NCBI RefSeq assembly: GCF_900445235.1
Contig: NZ_UFSM01000001.1
Span: 2,991,501-3,055,500 of the forward strand
DNA length: 64,000 nucleotides
Direction: 5' to 3'
Source: Aminobacter aminovorans
GTDB taxonomy: Bacteria > Pseudomonadota > Alphaproteobacteria > Rhizobiales > Rhizobiaceae
In this document: positions 8,754 to 18,244 of the stretch, one piece after another
Numbering within the stretch: position 1 is the first letter of the stretch
How the letters are laid out: each line of letters begins with the position of its first letter
The notes under the pieces: model-generated
What the model saw: only the letters and a program-made list of their open reading frames with translations
Told to the model about the DNA's origin: nothing
Database searches by the model: none
Position numbers and translations under genes: made by a program

Positions 8754-9719
8754 ATGGCTGAACTGGAAGCGACAACGCCTGTACACAGGCAGCGGATTGA
8801 TGCCGTCCTGTCCGTCAAAATGGCACTCGTCGGCTTGCTGATCGCAATCGACGCGCAGTGGATATGGGCGACGGACTTCGTTTTTGAACCTGGCAGTGCG
8901 GTCAAGGTTGTTGTCGTGGTATCCGGACTGACGTTCATATCTTGGTTATATGCCGTGAGGCGCCCGGTCGAACGATTCCAGGTCTTGTGCGCCGAGACAG
9001 CTGTGCTGTTGGCATTCTCTGCGGCTGCGGCCGTACTCAGCGTTTTGGTGATCTCAAGCAACATGCCGCTGATCGACGACCGGCTGATCACGTTCGACGC
9101 CGCGCTGGGTTTCGACTGGCGCGCCTATGTCGAATTCGTCAATGCGAGACCCTGGCTCGGTCAACTGTCTTCGATGGTCTATGTCACATCGCTGTCGCAG
9201 GTGGCATTGACGATACTTGCACTTAGCTTGTTGGGCCGAACCCGAAGAGTTCAGCATTTCGTGACGGCGGTTATGGTCGGTGCGCTGGTGTCCATTCTGG
9301 TCTCTGCCCTCTTGCCGGCGGCCGGGGCTCTCGGGACCATACGTCCACCCGCCGACTTCATGGCTTTGAACAGGCCAATCATCGATCTCGCATACAAGCA
9401 GGCGTTTTTTGACATTCGCGACGGCGCGTCCCGCTTGATCTCACTCGATCAACCGCAAGGACTCATTGCGTTCCCGTCCTATCACTGCACGCTTTCAGTG
9501 TTGACCATGATGGCTTTCCGGAAGGTCAGGATCTGGTTCTGGCCGGTGCTGGTACTGAACCTTGCCGTCATCCTGTCGACGCCGATCGACGGGGGGCATC
9601 ATCTTGCCGACGCCTTGGCCGGCATCCTTGTGGCGTTTTTCGCCTGGAAGATGGCTGAGGCGCTCTCCGCGGCTGTTGAAGGCCGTAGAAGCCATCGCCT
9701 GCTCGCCAGCAGGGTCTGA
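8754..9719 (+). CDS. PAP2-superfamily integral membrane protein (inositol phosphorylceramide synthase-like)
   Basis: 321 residues from ATG 8754, preceded by GGGGG eight bases upstream; a TTG at 8739 is an alternative. About six to eight membrane segments. Two phosphatase-type motifs are visible in the C-terminal half: FPSYHC (PSxH) and GGHHLADALAG (HxxxD), the layout of the PAP2 group related to Aur1/inositol phosphotransferases. It may move or cleave a phospholipid head group. Codon use is somewhat less GC-biased than its neighbours, and it has no functional link to azlCD or the HIT gene, so it may have been acquired. The substrate is unknown. Confidence 0.75.
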   Translation: MAELEATTPVHRQRIDAVLSVKMALVGLLIAIDAQWIWATDFVFEPGSAVKVVVVVSGLTFISWLYAVRRPVERFQVLCAETAVLLAFSAAAAVLSVLVISSNMPLIDDRLITFDAALGFDWRAYVEFVNARPWLGQLSSMVYVTSLSQVALTILALSLLGRTRRVQHFVTAVMVGALVSILVSALLPAAGALGTIRPPADFMALNRPIIDLAYKQAFFDIRDGASRLISLDQPQGLIAFPSYHCTLSVLTMMAFRKVRIWFWPVLVLNLAVILSTPIDGGHHLADALAGILVAFFAWKMAEALSAAVEGRRSHRLLASRV

Positions 9720-9802
9720 GAACTTCCATCCAATTGGCGCGCCAAGGTGGCGGTAGATGTCGCAACCATCGAGGTCTCGGCTTTTTGTGGTTCCACGCGG
9801 TC

Positions 9803-10030
9803 ATGGGGCTGATCACGCTTCTTGCCGAGTGGCCTTATCATGTTTTCCGCATGGGACTGATCGGCATGAACGCGCTGCTCGCGCGCCCCATCCTGGTCCA
9901 GGGCGGACACAATCTCGTAGACCTGATCGCCCCCCGCACTGCCATCACCTTCGTGGTCTGGCGGGTGGGGCTGGCGATCCATGATGCACTCGACAAGCCG
10001 GCAACCGATGTGACGCTGTCGCCGGCCTGA
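9803..10030 (+). CDS. Small hypothetical membrane-associated protein
   Basis: 75 residues from ATG 9803 (frame open upstream to 9734), rich in hydrophobic and Arg/His residues: MGLITLLAEWPYHVFRMGLI and a second hydrophobic stretch. No strong ribosome binding site and no recognised domain. It sits 83 bp after the PAP2-like gene and converges on the HIT gene. It may be real because the composition looks protein-like, but this is uncertain. Confidence 0.45.
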   Translation: MGLITLLAEWPYHVFRMGLIGMNALLARPILVQGGHNLVDLIAPRTAITFVVWRVGLAIHDALDKPATDVTLSPA

Positions 10031-10045
10031 AAGGTGCTGCGCCGC

Positions 10046-10480
10046 TTATGCTGCTGCCAGCGCAGCCCTGATCTTCTCGGCGTTCTCAGCCAGTACTTCC
10101 GGCTTTTCCATCACCGCCGCGTGGCCCCTGGGTGCGACGCCTTCGAAGCGGGGCACGATGTGGACGTGGAGATGGAACACCGTCTGGCCGGCCGCAGCTT
10201 CGTTGAACTGGGAAATGACGATGCCGTCGGCGTCAAAGGCCTGTTGAGCGGCCCTTGCCACCTTCTGGACCGCTGAAAAAAGCCGGTCGAATGTTTTTGG
10301 CTCGGCATCGAGCAGATTGCGCGACGGCGTTTTTGGCACCACGAGAGTGTGGCCGGTGCTCTGCGGCATCACGTCCATGAACGCCACCACCGCATCGTCT
10401 TCGTAGACACGATGCGAGGGGATCTCGCCGCGCAGGATCTTGGCGAAGATGTTGTTTGGATCGTAAGCGGCGCTCGACAT
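10046..10480 (-). CDS. HIT family protein (histidine triad nucleotide hydrolase)
   Basis: 144 residues. The His-triad signature VFHLHVHIVPR (HxHxH) lies at about residues 97-107, and the N-terminus NIFAKILRGEIPSHRVYEDD is typical of HINT-like proteins that hydrolyse adenosine phosphoramidates. Cytosolic. Divergent from the SMR gene with 88 bp between the starts. Confidence 0.93.
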   Translation of the reverse strand: MSSAAYDPNNIFAKILRGEIPSHRVYEDDAVVAFMDVMPQSTGHTLVVPKTPSRNLLDAEPKTFDRLFSAVQKVARAAQQAFDADGIVISQFNEAAAGQTVFHLHVHIVPRFEGVAPRGHAAVMEKPEVLAENAEKIRAALAAA

Positions 10481-10568
10481 GGCCTATCCCGTTTGCTGCG
10501 ATTTCGTGGTGGATGTTTCGGCGCTGGCAGGCGGAACGTCAAGCCGCGGAAGGCTGCAAGGAGCTGAG

Positions 10569-10898
10569 TTGAACTATATCTATCTGATCGTGGCGGTGGC
10601 CTTCGAGGTCGTTGCAACCTCCGCCCTCAAGGAAACCAACGGTTTCACGCGGCTGTGGCCATCCGTCGTAGCGCTGGCCGGCTATGCCTGCGCCTTCTAT
10701 TTCCTGTCCCTTGTGCTGCGCCAGGTGCCGGTCGGCATCGTCTATGCGATGTGGTGCGGTGCCGGCATCGTCTTCATCACGGCGATCGCCTGGATCTGGT
10801 TCCGCCAGACGCTCGATCTGCCGGCACTTCTCGGCATCGGGTTGATCATGGCGGGTGTCATCGTGATCAACCTCTTCTCCAAGTCGGTAGCCCACTGA
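10569..10898 (+). CDS. Small multidrug resistance (SMR) family transporter
   Basis: 109 residues with four membrane segments. The start is TTG at 10569, decided by AAGGAG five bases upstream and by the family length of about 105-110; a longer frame from 10479 lacks such a site. The essential membrane Glu is present at residue 13 (VAFEVVATSALK), followed by the SMR-type segment VPVGIVYAMWCGAG. SMR proteins are proton-coupled antiporters for cationic drugs or guanidinium compounds; which one is not decidable here. Confidence 0.9.
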   Translation: MNYIYLIVAVAFEVVATSALKETNGFTRLWPSVVALAGYACAFYFLSLVLRQVPVGIVYAMWCGAGIVFITAIAWIWFRQTLDLPALLGIGLIMAGVIVINLFSKSVAH

Positions 10899-10901
10899 AC
10901 G

Positions 10902-12104
10902 TCAGCCGCGCCGGAACGGCCCGTGATCCTCGAGATATTCGCCGATCTGGGCGACTTCCCGGCGTTCGCGCTCGAGATATTCGGCGACGGCGCGGCGAAG
11001 GCCGGGATGGACGATGTAGTGGGCTGACTGCGTCGTGACGGGGCGATAGCCGCGCGCCAGCTTGTGCTCGCCTTGCGCGCCTGCTTCGACGACCCTGAGC
11101 TTGCGTTCGATGGCAAAGTCGATGGCCTGGTGGTAGCAGACCTCGAAATGCAGGAAGGGATGGTCTTCGATGCAGCCCCAGTTGCGGCCGTAGAGCGCAT
11201 CGGAGCCGATGAAATTGATCGCGCCCGCTATGTAGCGGCCGCCGCGCCTGGCCATGACCAGCAGCACGTCGTCGGCCATGCGCTCGCCGATCAGTGAGAA
11301 AAACGTCCGGTTCAGATAGGGCCGACCCCATTTGCGGCCGCCGGTGTCCATGTAGAAAGCGAAAAAATCGTCCCAATGCGCTTCGGTGATGTCCTTGCCG
11401 GTCAGGCGTTCGATCGATATGCCTTCGGCCAGCGCCTCGCGTCGCTCCTTCTTCAGCGCCTTGCGCTTGCGCGAGGCCAGCGTGGCGAGAAAATCGTCAT
11501 AGTTGCCAAAGCCTTCGTTGAAGAAGTGGAACTGCTGGTCGGTGCGGCGCAGGAAGCCCGTATCGGCGAGAATGTCGACTTCGTCCGGCTCGGCGAAGGT
11601 TACATGTGCCGATGATACGCCGACGCCTTCGGCGACACTGCGCAGCGCCGTTGCCAGCGCTGCCTTCGTCGCAGTGGCCGTGGCGCCCGGAACAGCCAGC
11701 AGGCGAGGGCCGGTCGCGGGCGTGAACGGTATCGAAGCCTGGAGTTTGGGATAGTATCGTCCGCCGGCGCGCTCGAAAGCGTCGGCCCAGCCATGATCGA
11801 AGACATATTCGCCCTGACTGTGTGACTTGGCGTAGCAGGCAAGTGCGCCGAGAAAGCTGCCGTCGGCCTTTTCCAGCCGGAGATGGTGGCCTTGCCAGCC
11901 GGCCTTGCGCACGGCGCAGCCGGATTCCTCGAGAATGCTCAGAAAATCAAATGAAACAAATGGGTTGTAGGCCGATTCTGAAGTTCTGGACGTGCCCGAC
12001 AGCCTGTTCCAGTCGTCGCGGCCGAACTCGCTGATGCTTGAGACGACGCGGACGGCATAGCTGCCATCCGCACTCGTCGCCCCGACATCGCTCGCATTGC
12101 TCAT
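10902..12104 (-). CDS. GNAT/FemAB-like acyltransferase (COG3146 family)
   Basis: 400 residues, no signal peptide. The C-terminal half has the GNAT/FemX-like segment RYIAGAINFIGSDALYGRNW and HFEVCYHQAIDFAIER, typical of the uncharacterised family once labelled peptidoglycan biosynthesis protein (PF04339, DUF482). Probably transfers an acyl or aminoacyl group; the acceptor is unknown. It ends three bases from the SMR stop (convergent). Confidence 0.8.
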   Translation of the reverse strand: MSNASDVGATSADGSYAVRVVSSISEFGRDDWNRLSGTSRTSESAYNPFVSFDFLSILEESGCAVRKAGWQGHHLRLEKADGSFLGALACYAKSHSQGEYVFDHGWADAFERAGGRYYPKLQASIPFTPATGPRLLAVPGATATATKAALATALRSVAEGVGVSSAHVTFAEPDEVDILADTGFLRRTDQQFHFFNEGFGNYDDFLATLASRKRKALKKERREALAEGISIERLTGKDITEAHWDDFFAFYMDTGGRKWGRPYLNRTFFSLIGERMADDVLLVMARRGGRYIAGAINFIGSDALYGRNWGCIEDHPFLHFEVCYHQAIDFAIERKLRVVEAGAQGEHKLARGYRPVTTQSAHYIVHPGLRRAVAEYLERERREVAQIGEYLEDHGPFRRG

Positions 12105-12142
12105 GCGTTGTTACTTACGCTCGATAACAGCCGTTGCAAGGG

Positions 12143-12883
12143 TCAGGCTACCGCCAGCGCGTCAGGATCGAAGCCCTCGAATGTCATCTGGTCGGCCTGT
12201 GCGAAGGTCGTCCGCACGGCGTCCTGGTCGCGCACCGTCCAGGTTATGACGGGCATGGCGAGCTTGTCGCGCACAAAACTGACAAACCTGTTCGGCAGGT
12301 GCGTGACGGAGTAGGACACAAAAGAGATGCCATGTGCCAGCATCGAAAAATGCGCTTCGATCTCGTGATCCAGATCGCCCCAGGCGGTCAGTCCGGCCGG
12401 AATGCCCGGCGCATGGCGGGAGAAATCGCGGATCAGCCAGTGATCAAAGGACATGATCGCAGCCTTGCCCTTGTAGTTGCGCAAGGCCGCGGCCACGCGT
12501 TCGACGAGCTCGCCATCATGCCCGGGGATGCCCTTGAGCTCGATGACCAGCGGTACGCGCCCGTCGACCAGCTTGAGCATTTCGGCAAGGGTCGGCACGT
12601 GATCGGCGGTGCCGCCGACGCGAAGTGCCGCAAGCTCGCGTGTCGTACGCTGCCAGATGAAGCCATCCGTACCCGTCAGCCGGTTCAGGACATCGTCATG
12701 AAACACGGCGACGTCGCCATTGGCGGTCAGATGGACATCGCACTCGATGGCAAAGCCGCGCGCCGCTGCGCGCTCAAAGGCGGACAGCGTGTTTTCCCAG
12801 CAGGTCTTGTTGAGGTCGTGCAGGCCGCGATGAGCAATCGGGCGGGCGGTCAGCCAGGATAGGTCGGTCATGAGGCCGCTCAT
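12143..12883 (-). CDS. Glycerophosphodiester phosphodiesterase
   Basis: 246 residues. GDPD TIM-barrel motifs are present: IAHRGLHDLNKTCWENT near residue 16, then the metal and catalytic residues in ECDVHLTANGDVAVFHDD, and VIELKG. It hydrolyses deacylated phospholipids to glycerol-3-phosphate and an alcohol. ATG at 12883 overlaps the ridA stop (ATGA); an in-frame ATG at 12871 is an alternative. No signal peptide, so a cytoplasmic UgpQ-like enzyme. Confidence 0.92.
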   Translation of the reverse strand: MSGLMTDLSWLTARPIAHRGLHDLNKTCWENTLSAFERAAARGFAIECDVHLTANGDVAVFHDDVLNRLTGTDGFIWQRTTRELAALRVGGTADHVPTLAEMLKLVDGRVPLVIELKGIPGHDGELVERVAAALRNYKGKAAIMSFDHWLIRDFSRHAPGIPAGLTAWGDLDHEIEAHFSMLAHGISFVSYSVTHLPNRFVSFVRDKLAMPVITWTVRDQDAVRTTFAQADQMTFEGFDPDALAVA

Positions 12884-13344
12884 TCGTGCTCGATGATGGC
12901 TTCGATCTCGACGGCGGCATTCAGCGGCAGCGAGGCGACGCCGACGGCCGAACGCGCATGCTTGCCGCGTTCGCCAAGTGCCGCGACCAGGAAGTCGGAC
13001 GCGCCATTGGCGACGAGATGCTGCTCGGTGAAGTCGGAGGACGAGGCGACAAAGACGCTGATCTTGACGATGCGACGGATCTTTTCGAGATCGCCAAGGG
13101 CTGCCTTTGCTTGGGCGAGGATGTTGACGGCGCACTGCTTGGCCGCTTCCTTGCCGCCTGCAACGTCCACATCTCGGCCAAGCAGGCCGGTGGCGGTGAG
13201 CTTGCCATCCTTGAGCGGCAGCTGGCCGGCGGTGAAGACGAGCTTGCCCGATGCCATGAATGGCACATAGTTGGCGGCAGGGGCTGCGGCTGCGGGCAGG
13301 GTGATGCCAAGATCACTTAGCCGCTTTTCGATTGTTTCGCCCAT
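12880..13344 (-). CDS. RidA family enamine/imine deaminase
   Basis: 154 residues, YjgF/YER057c/UK114 superfamily. Motifs AGQLPLKDGKL, and the C-terminal VGVASLPLNAAVEIEAI with the conserved Glu. The catalytic Arg of archetypal RidA (G-x-R-G-Q) is not obvious: the equivalent region reads FTAGQLP, so this is likely a Rid2-5 type whose deaminase activity is not assured. First gene of a two-gene unit with the GDPD. Confidence 0.88.
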   Translation of the reverse strand: MGETIEKRLSDLGITLPAAAAPAANYVPFMASGKLVFTAGQLPLKDGKLTATGLLGRDVDVAGGKEAAKQCAVNILAQAKAALGDLEKIRRIVKISVFVASSSDFTEQHLVANGASDFLVAALGERGKHARSAVGVASLPLNAAVEIEAIIEHE

Positions 13345-13487
13345 CGTCTTTCCTTATCTCTGAGTCTCGGGTGTCGGGTGAGGCTGCGCCGAAACTGCTA
13401 TGTTTGCCTCGCTTCCGCCACGACTTTTTTTAAGGTGGACCATCATTCAAGGCGGCTTGTCATGGCCGCGCCGATCGGAGCCAGTTT

Positions 13488-14315
13488 ATGCGCGCAAAGC
13501 GCCTTGTTCTTCTTTCCACCCTGTCCACCTCGCTGCTGTCTCTGACGCCGGCTGTTGCGGCTCCCGTGCTTGCACCCCATCGCGCCGTCTATGATCTTGT
13601 GCTCGACCAGGCCTCCGACCGGTCGGGGATAACAGGTCTTTCCGGCCGGATGGTCTACGAATTCAACGGCTCCGCTTGCGAGGGCTACACGGTCAAGTTC
13701 CGTTTCGTGACGCAGATCGCGACCAGCGAGAACACGCGGCTCACCGACCAGCAGACGACCACCTTCGAGGATGGCGAGGGCAAGACCTTCTCCTTCGTCA
13801 CCAAATCCTTCGTCGACCAGAACCTCGACCGCGAGGTCAAGGGCACGGCGACGCGCGAAGCCAACGGGCTCAAGGTCGCTTTGGAAAAACCGTCGGCAGG
13901 CTCTGTCGATCTCGCCAAGACGCAGTTCCCGACCCAGCACCTGGTCGAGCTGATCGACAAGGCCGAGAAGGGCGAGACCTTCTATGAAACGAGCCTGTTC
14001 GACGGATCCGAGGACGCCGACAAGGTGATGACCACCACCGTCATCGTCGGCAAGAAGAGCGAGGCGCCTGATACCGATCCGGAGCTTCCCGCGCTCGCGG
14101 CACTCGCCAAGGACAAGTTCTGGCCGGTCGACATCGCCTATTTCGATGAGAGCAAGGGCGGCGGCGAGGAAGTGCCGGAGTATCGCATCAGCTTCAAGCT
14201 GCACGAGAACGGCCTGACGCGCGACCTGGTGATGGATTACGGCGACTTCTCGATGACCGGCAAGCTGGTCAACCTGTCTCTGTTTCCAGTGCCGCAAGGC
14301 GAATGCAAGCCGTAG
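13488..14315 (+). CDS. eipB: EipB-like periplasmic cell envelope integrity protein (DUF1849)
   Basis: 275 residues with a signal peptide (1-25, cleavage after AVAA). The mature protein fits the EipB/DUF1849 family described in Brucella, a beta-spiral that supports envelope integrity. It has just two cysteines, Cys64 (GSACEGY) and Cys273 (QGECKP), matching the intramolecular disulfide known in EipB. Divergent from ridA. Family identity is from remembered features and size; the disulfide is inferred. Confidence 0.85.
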   Translation: MRAKRLVLLSTLSTSLLSLTPAVAAPVLAPHRAVYDLVLDQASDRSGITGLSGRMVYEFNGSACEGYTVKFRFVTQIATSENTRLTDQQTTTFEDGEGKTFSFVTKSFVDQNLDREVKGTATREANGLKVALEKPSAGSVDLAKTQFPTQHLVELIDKAEKGETFYETSLFDGSEDADKVMTTTVIVGKKSEAPDTDPELPALAALAKDKFWPVDIAYFDESKGGGEEVPEYRISFKLHENGLTRDLVMDYGDFSMTGKLVNLSLFPVPQGECKP

Positions 14316-14324
14316 GCCGCTATC

Positions 14325-14666
14325 GTGGCGGTCTATGTCGATGCGGCAATCTGGAAGTGGGTGGGCCACCGCTGGTGCCACCTGCTGGCCGACGACACTG
14401 ACGAACTGCATCGCTTTGCCGCCCAGCTGGGCCTGAAGCGATCCTCCTATCAGGGGCCGCCCAAGACCTCGGCGCCGCATTACGACATCACCGGCTTCGA
14501 GCGTGACCGTGCCGTGCGTCTTGGTGCGATCGAATGCAGCCGCGACGAGATCGTGGCGGTGTTTCGCCGCGTCCGCGTGCGCAACTTCAAGCGCCGGGAG
14601 CCGAAAGTGGCCGAGAAGCAGGTGGAACAGGAACCCAGCATATCGCGCTGGGCTGCCGGCAGCTGA
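14325..14666 (+). CDS. DUF4031 domain protein
   Basis: 113 residues from a GTG start nine bases after eipB, so probably co-transcribed. The N-terminus VYVDAAIWKWVGHRWCHLLAD and SYQGPPKTSAPHYDIT are typical of the small DUF4031 family, which has no known function. Basic C-terminus. Confidence 0.8.
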   Translation: MAVYVDAAIWKWVGHRWCHLLADDTDELHRFAAQLGLKRSSYQGPPKTSAPHYDITGFERDRAVRLGAIECSRDEIVAVFRRVRVRNFKRREPKVAEKQVEQEPSISRWAAGS

Positions 14667-14803
14667 GCCTTTTGTCCCAGGGCAGGGAATCGCCGTCGAA
14701 AACCCTGCTGCCGCATCGTACCGCTGGAGCAGTTGCAGGCTTCTGGTGGCACGCTGAAGCTCAGAAAGCCTCGTTTTCCCAGGCAATCCGGCCAGTCCCG
14801 GGG

Positions 14804-14832
14804 TTGCGCTCACCGGCCAATACGTCTATATG
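14804..14832 (+). promoter_or_regulatory. Candidate rpsB promoter
   Basis: TTGCGC (14804-14809) and TATATG (14827-14832) with a 17-bp spacer, about 130 bp before rpsB. The 14667-14962 gap otherwise holds no convincing gene. The long leader could carry ribosomal-protein autoregulation, but I see no defined structure. Confidence 0.5.
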
Positions 14833-14962
14833 CCGCCGCATTCCACACACGGACTTCGGTTTCTGCCCGGGAGAAATCCGGCTGAGACCCCCCGGTGGCG
14901 TTTAGAGCAATATCGCTGGAAGCGTCATGGTCCGTGGAGGCTAACCGGATAAGGAAATAACG

Positions 14963-15745
14963 ATGGCACTGCCTGATTTCAGCATGCGCCAGCTTCTCGA
15001 AGCTGGTTCTCACTTCGGCCACCAGACCCACCGCTGGAACCCGAAGATGGCGCCCTACATCTATGGCGCCCGTAACAACATCCACATCATCGACCTGTCG
15101 CAGACGGTTCCGCTGCTGCACCAGGCTCTCAAGCAGGTTTCGGACGTCGTTTCGCGCGGCGGTCGCGTGCTGTTCGTCGGCACCAAGCGTCAGGCTTCGG
15201 ACATCGTTGCTGACGCAGCGCAGCGTTCGGCCCAGTATTACGTCAACTCGCGTTGGCTCGGCGGCATGCTGACCAACTGGAAGACGATCTCGAACTCGAT
15301 CCAGCGCCTGCGCAAGCTCGACGAGCTGCTCGCTGGCGAAGCCCACGGCTTCACCAAGAAGGAGCGCCTGAACCTCGAGCGCGAGCGCGAGAAGCTGGAC
15401 AAGGCCCTTGGCGGCATCAAGGACATGGGCTCGACGCCGGACCTGATGTTCGTCATCGACACCAACAAGGAAGCCATCGCCATCCAGGAAGCCAAGCGTC
15501 TTGGAATTCCGGTCGTCGCGATCATCGATTCGAACTGCGATCCGGACAAGATCGACTTCCCGATCCCCGGCAACGACGACGCCGCCCGCGCCATCCAGCT
15601 CTATTGCGATCTGGTTGCCAAGGCTGCGATCGACGGTATCGCCCGCCAGCAGGGCGCGCTTGGCGTCGACATCGGCGCTTCGGCTGAAGTCCCGGTCGAG
15701 CCTGCGCTCGACGCGACTCCGTCGACTGAAGCGCCCCAGGCGTAA
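14963..15745 (+). CDS. rpsB: 30S ribosomal protein S2
   Basis: 260 residues, full length, with [20 protein letters not shown] at the N-terminus and the acidic, Ala/Pro-rich C-terminal extension common in alphaproteobacteria. Start ATG preceded by AAGGA. First gene of the rpsB-tsf-pyrH-frr run. Confidence 0.98.
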   Translation: MALPDFSMRQLLEAGSHFGHQTHRWNPKMAPYIYGARNNIHIIDLSQTVPLLHQALKQVSDVVSRGGRVLFVGTKRQASDIVADAAQRSAQYYVNSRWLGGMLTNWKTISNSIQRLRKLDELLAGEAHGFTKKERLNLEREREKLDKALGGIKDMGSTPDLMFVIDTNKEAIAIQEAKRLGIPVVAIIDSNCDPDKIDFPIPGNDDAARAIQLYCDLVAKAAIDGIARQQGALGVDIGASAEVPVEPALDATPSTEAPQA

Positions 15746-15749
15746 TCGC

Positions 15750-15777
15750 GAAGGCCGGGCAACCGGCCTTCCTTTTC
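15750..15777 (+). terminator. Terminator-like hairpin between rpsB and tsf
   Basis: Perfect 9-bp stem GAAGGCCGG-GCAA-CCGGCCTTC (15750-15771) followed by CTTTTC. The weak T tract suggests a partial terminator/attenuator adjusting S2 to EF-Ts ratios. Confidence 0.65.
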
Positions 15778-15863
15778 AGGATTGGGCGCAATCAGCGCCG
15801 GCGTTCGGCGCATCATCGAACCCTCGGTGGTGCGCTCGCGCATTTTGAAGCAAAGAGGCCACA

Positions 15864-16784
15864 ATGAGCATTTCGGCAGCACAGGTTAAGGAACTCCGCG
15901 AACTTTCGGGCGCGGGCATGATGGATTGCAAGGCGGCTCTCACCGAGACCGGCGGCGACATGGAAGCTGCGGTCGACTGGCTGCGCAAGAAGGGCATCTC
16001 CAAGGCCGACAAGAAGGCCAGCCGCACCGCGGCCGAGGGTCTGGTCGGCGTTGACGCCGGCGTACGTGAAGCCGTCGTCGTCGAAGTCAATTCGGAAACC
16101 GACTTCGTTGCCCGCAACGCGGCCTTCCAGGAAATCGTCGCCAACGTTTCGAAGGTCGCACTTGCCTATGGCGACACCGACGCCGTTGCCGCTGCGAAGT
16201 ATCCGGGTTCGGACAAGTCCGTTGCCGATACCATCAAGGATGCTGTCGGCACCATCGGCGAGAACATGAGCTTCCGCCGTTCGGTCAAGCTGTCGGTTTC
16301 CGAAGGCGTCGTTGCGACCTACGTCCACAACGCGGTTGCCGACAACCTCGGCAAGCTCGGCGTGCTGGTCGCGATCGAGACCGCCGGCAACCACGATGCG
16401 GCTCGCGCCTTCGCGCGCCAGGTCGCCATGCACGTTGCTGCGACCAACCCGCTGGCCCTGACGCCCGACGAAGTCGATGCTTCGGCTGTCGAGCGTGAAA
16501 AGTCGATCTTCGCCGACCAGGCCCGCCAGTCGGGCAAGCCGGAAAACATCATCGAAAAGATGGTCGAAGGCCGCATGCGCAAGTTCTACGAGGAAGTCGT
16601 GCTGTTGAAGCAGGCTTTCGTGCTCAACCCCGACCTGACGGTCGAGGCAGCACTGAAGGACGCTGAAAAGCAGATCGGTGCGCCGGCAAAGATCAGCGGC
16701 TACGTCCGCTTTGCGCTCGGTGAAGGCATCGAGAAGGAAGAGAGCGACTTCGCAGCTGAAGTTGCCGCTGCCGTTAAGGGCTAA
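15864..16784 (+). CDS. tsf: Translation elongation factor Ts
   Basis: 306 residues. Guanine nucleotide exchange factor for EF-Tu. The signature [16 protein letters not shown] (about 11-26) and [12 protein letters not shown] (about 75-86) are present. Full length. Confidence 0.98.
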   Translation: MSISAAQVKELRELSGAGMMDCKAALTETGGDMEAAVDWLRKKGISKADKKASRTAAEGLVGVDAGVREAVVVEVNSETDFVARNAAFQEIVANVSKVALAYGDTDAVAAAKYPGSDKSVADTIKDAVGTIGENMSFRRSVKLSVSEGVVATYVHNAVADNLGKLGVLVAIETAGNHDAARAFARQVAMHVAATNPLALTPDEVDASAVEREKSIFADQARQSGKPENIIEKMVEGRMRKFYEEVVLLKQAFVLNPDLTVEAALKDAEKQIGAPAKISGYVRFALGEGIEKEESDFAAEVAAAVKG

Positions 16785-16820
16785 AATATAGCGCTGCATC
16801 AAGCGCTTCCTGAGGATAGC

Positions 16821-16854
16821 CGAAGGGCGCCGCGTGACATCGCGGCGCCCTTCG
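16821..16854 (+). terminator. Long GC-rich hairpin between tsf and pyrH
   Basis: Perfect 14-bp arms (16821-16834 and 16841-16854) with a 6-nt TGACAT loop. No T run follows, so it may work as an mRNA 3'-end stabiliser or attenuator rather than a classical terminator. Confidence 0.6.
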
Positions 16855-16891
16855 TGTATCGGAACCCAAATTCAACAGCCTCGAGGAACCC

Positions 16892-17614
16892 ATGACCGAC
16901 AAGCCGCTCTACCGGCGCGTACTGCTTAAGGCGTCGGGTGAAGCCCTGATGGGCGAGCAGCATTTCGGCATCGACGTTTCTGTTGTCGACCGCATTGCCA
17001 GCGACATCGCCGAAGCGAGGGCGCTCGGCGTCGAAGTCGGCGTGGTCATTGGCGGCGGCAACATCTTCCGCGGCGTGGCCGTTGCTTCCAAGGGCGGCGA
17101 TCGGGTCACCGGCGACCACATGGGTATGCTTGCCACCATCATCAATTCGCTCGCCCTGCGCACGTCGCTGCACAAACTCGGCGTCGATGCCGTGGTGCTT
17201 TCGGCCATCGCCATGCCCGAACTGTGCGAGAGCTTCTCGCAGCGCCAGGCAACCGCCTACATGGATGCCGGCAAGGTCGTGATCTTTGCCGGCGGCACGG
17301 GCAATCCTTTCTTCACCACCGATTCGGCAGCTGCCCTGCGTGCCGCCGAGATCGGCGCCGATGCGCTGTTCAAGGGCACCCAGGTCGACGGTGTCTACTC
17401 GGCCGATCCCAAGAAGGATCCTGCCGCGACGCGCTTCGAGCGCATCACGCATGCTGAAGTCATCACAAAAGGCCTGTCCATCATGGATACGGCCGCGATT
17501 GCTCTTGCGCGCGAAAACAACATCCCGATAATCGTCTATTCGATCCATGAAAAAGGCGGGTTCGGCGAAATATTGAAAGGTGGCGGTCGCTGCACGATTG
17601 TTGCGGACGCCTGA
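16892..17614 (+). CDS. pyrH: Uridylate kinase
   Basis: 240 residues, UMP to UDP, amino acid kinase fold. Motifs: [11 protein letters not shown] near the N-terminus, GGGNIFRG, and [15 protein letters not shown]. Between tsf and frr, the conserved bacterial order. Confidence 0.98.
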   Translation: MTDKPLYRRVLLKASGEALMGEQHFGIDVSVVDRIASDIAEARALGVEVGVVIGGGNIFRGVAVASKGGDRVTGDHMGMLATIINSLALRTSLHKLGVDAVVLSAIAMPELCESFSQRQATAYMDAGKVVIFAGGTGNPFFTTDSAAALRAAEIGADALFKGTQVDGVYSADPKKDPAATRFERITHAEVITKGLSIMDTAAIALARENNIPIIVYSIHEKGGFGEILKGGGRCTIVADA

Positions 17615-17657
17615 CGATTGGAACGATGGCCCCGTAACAGGGACCAAGGAGACTGCA

Positions 17658-18212
17658 ATGAGCACGGACTACAGCGATCTACAGCGCCGCATGGAAGGCG
17701 CCATCAACGCTTTCAAGCACGACCTCGCCTCGCTGCGCACGGGCCGTGCCTCGAGCAACTTGCTCGACCCGATCCACGTTCAGGCCTATGGCTCGTCGAT
17801 GCCGCTCAACCAGGTGGCGACGGTGTCGGTGCCCGAGCCGCGCATGATCTCGGTCTCGGTCTGGGACAAGTCGATGGTCGGTGCGGTTGATCGTGCGATC
17901 CGCGAATCGAACCTCGGTTTCAACCCGATCGTCGACGGTACCAACCTGCGCATTCCGCTGCCGGAGCTCAACGAGCAGCGCCGCAAGGAACTGGTCAAGA
18001 TCGCCCACACCTATGCCGAGAACGCCAAGGTCGCCACGCGCCACGTGCGCCGTGACGGCATGGATGCGCTCAAGAAGGCCGAGAAGGATGGCGACATCAG
18101 CCAAGACGACCAGCGCGTCCAGTCGGACAAGGTCCAGAAGCTGACCGACGACACGATCAGCCAGATCGACAGCCTGCTCGCAGGCAAAGAAGCCGAGATC
18201 ATGCAAGTCTAA
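17658..18212 (+). CDS. frr: Ribosome recycling factor
   Basis: 184 residues from ATG 17658, preceded by AAGGAGA; a longer frame back to 17580 overlaps pyrH and is not family-like. Motifs [14 protein letters not shown] and the [15 protein letters not shown] hinge region identify RRF, which splits post-termination ribosomes with EF-G. Confidence 0.97.
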   Translation: MSTDYSDLQRRMEGAINAFKHDLASLRTGRASSNLLDPIHVQAYGSSMPLNQVATVSVPEPRMISVSVWDKSMVGAVDRAIRESNLGFNPIVDGTNLRIPLPELNEQRRKELVKIAHTYAENAKVATRHVRRDGMDALKKAEKDGDISQDDQRVQSDKVQKLTDDTISQIDSLLAGKEAEIMQV

Positions 18213-18244
18213 GGCAGCCGCACGGCCTGCTCGAAAGCGAACGG

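Noticed and set aside
14830..14962. Short 41-codon frame in the rpsB leader
   Set aside because: It starts inside the candidate -10 box and has no ribosome site; more likely leader RNA.
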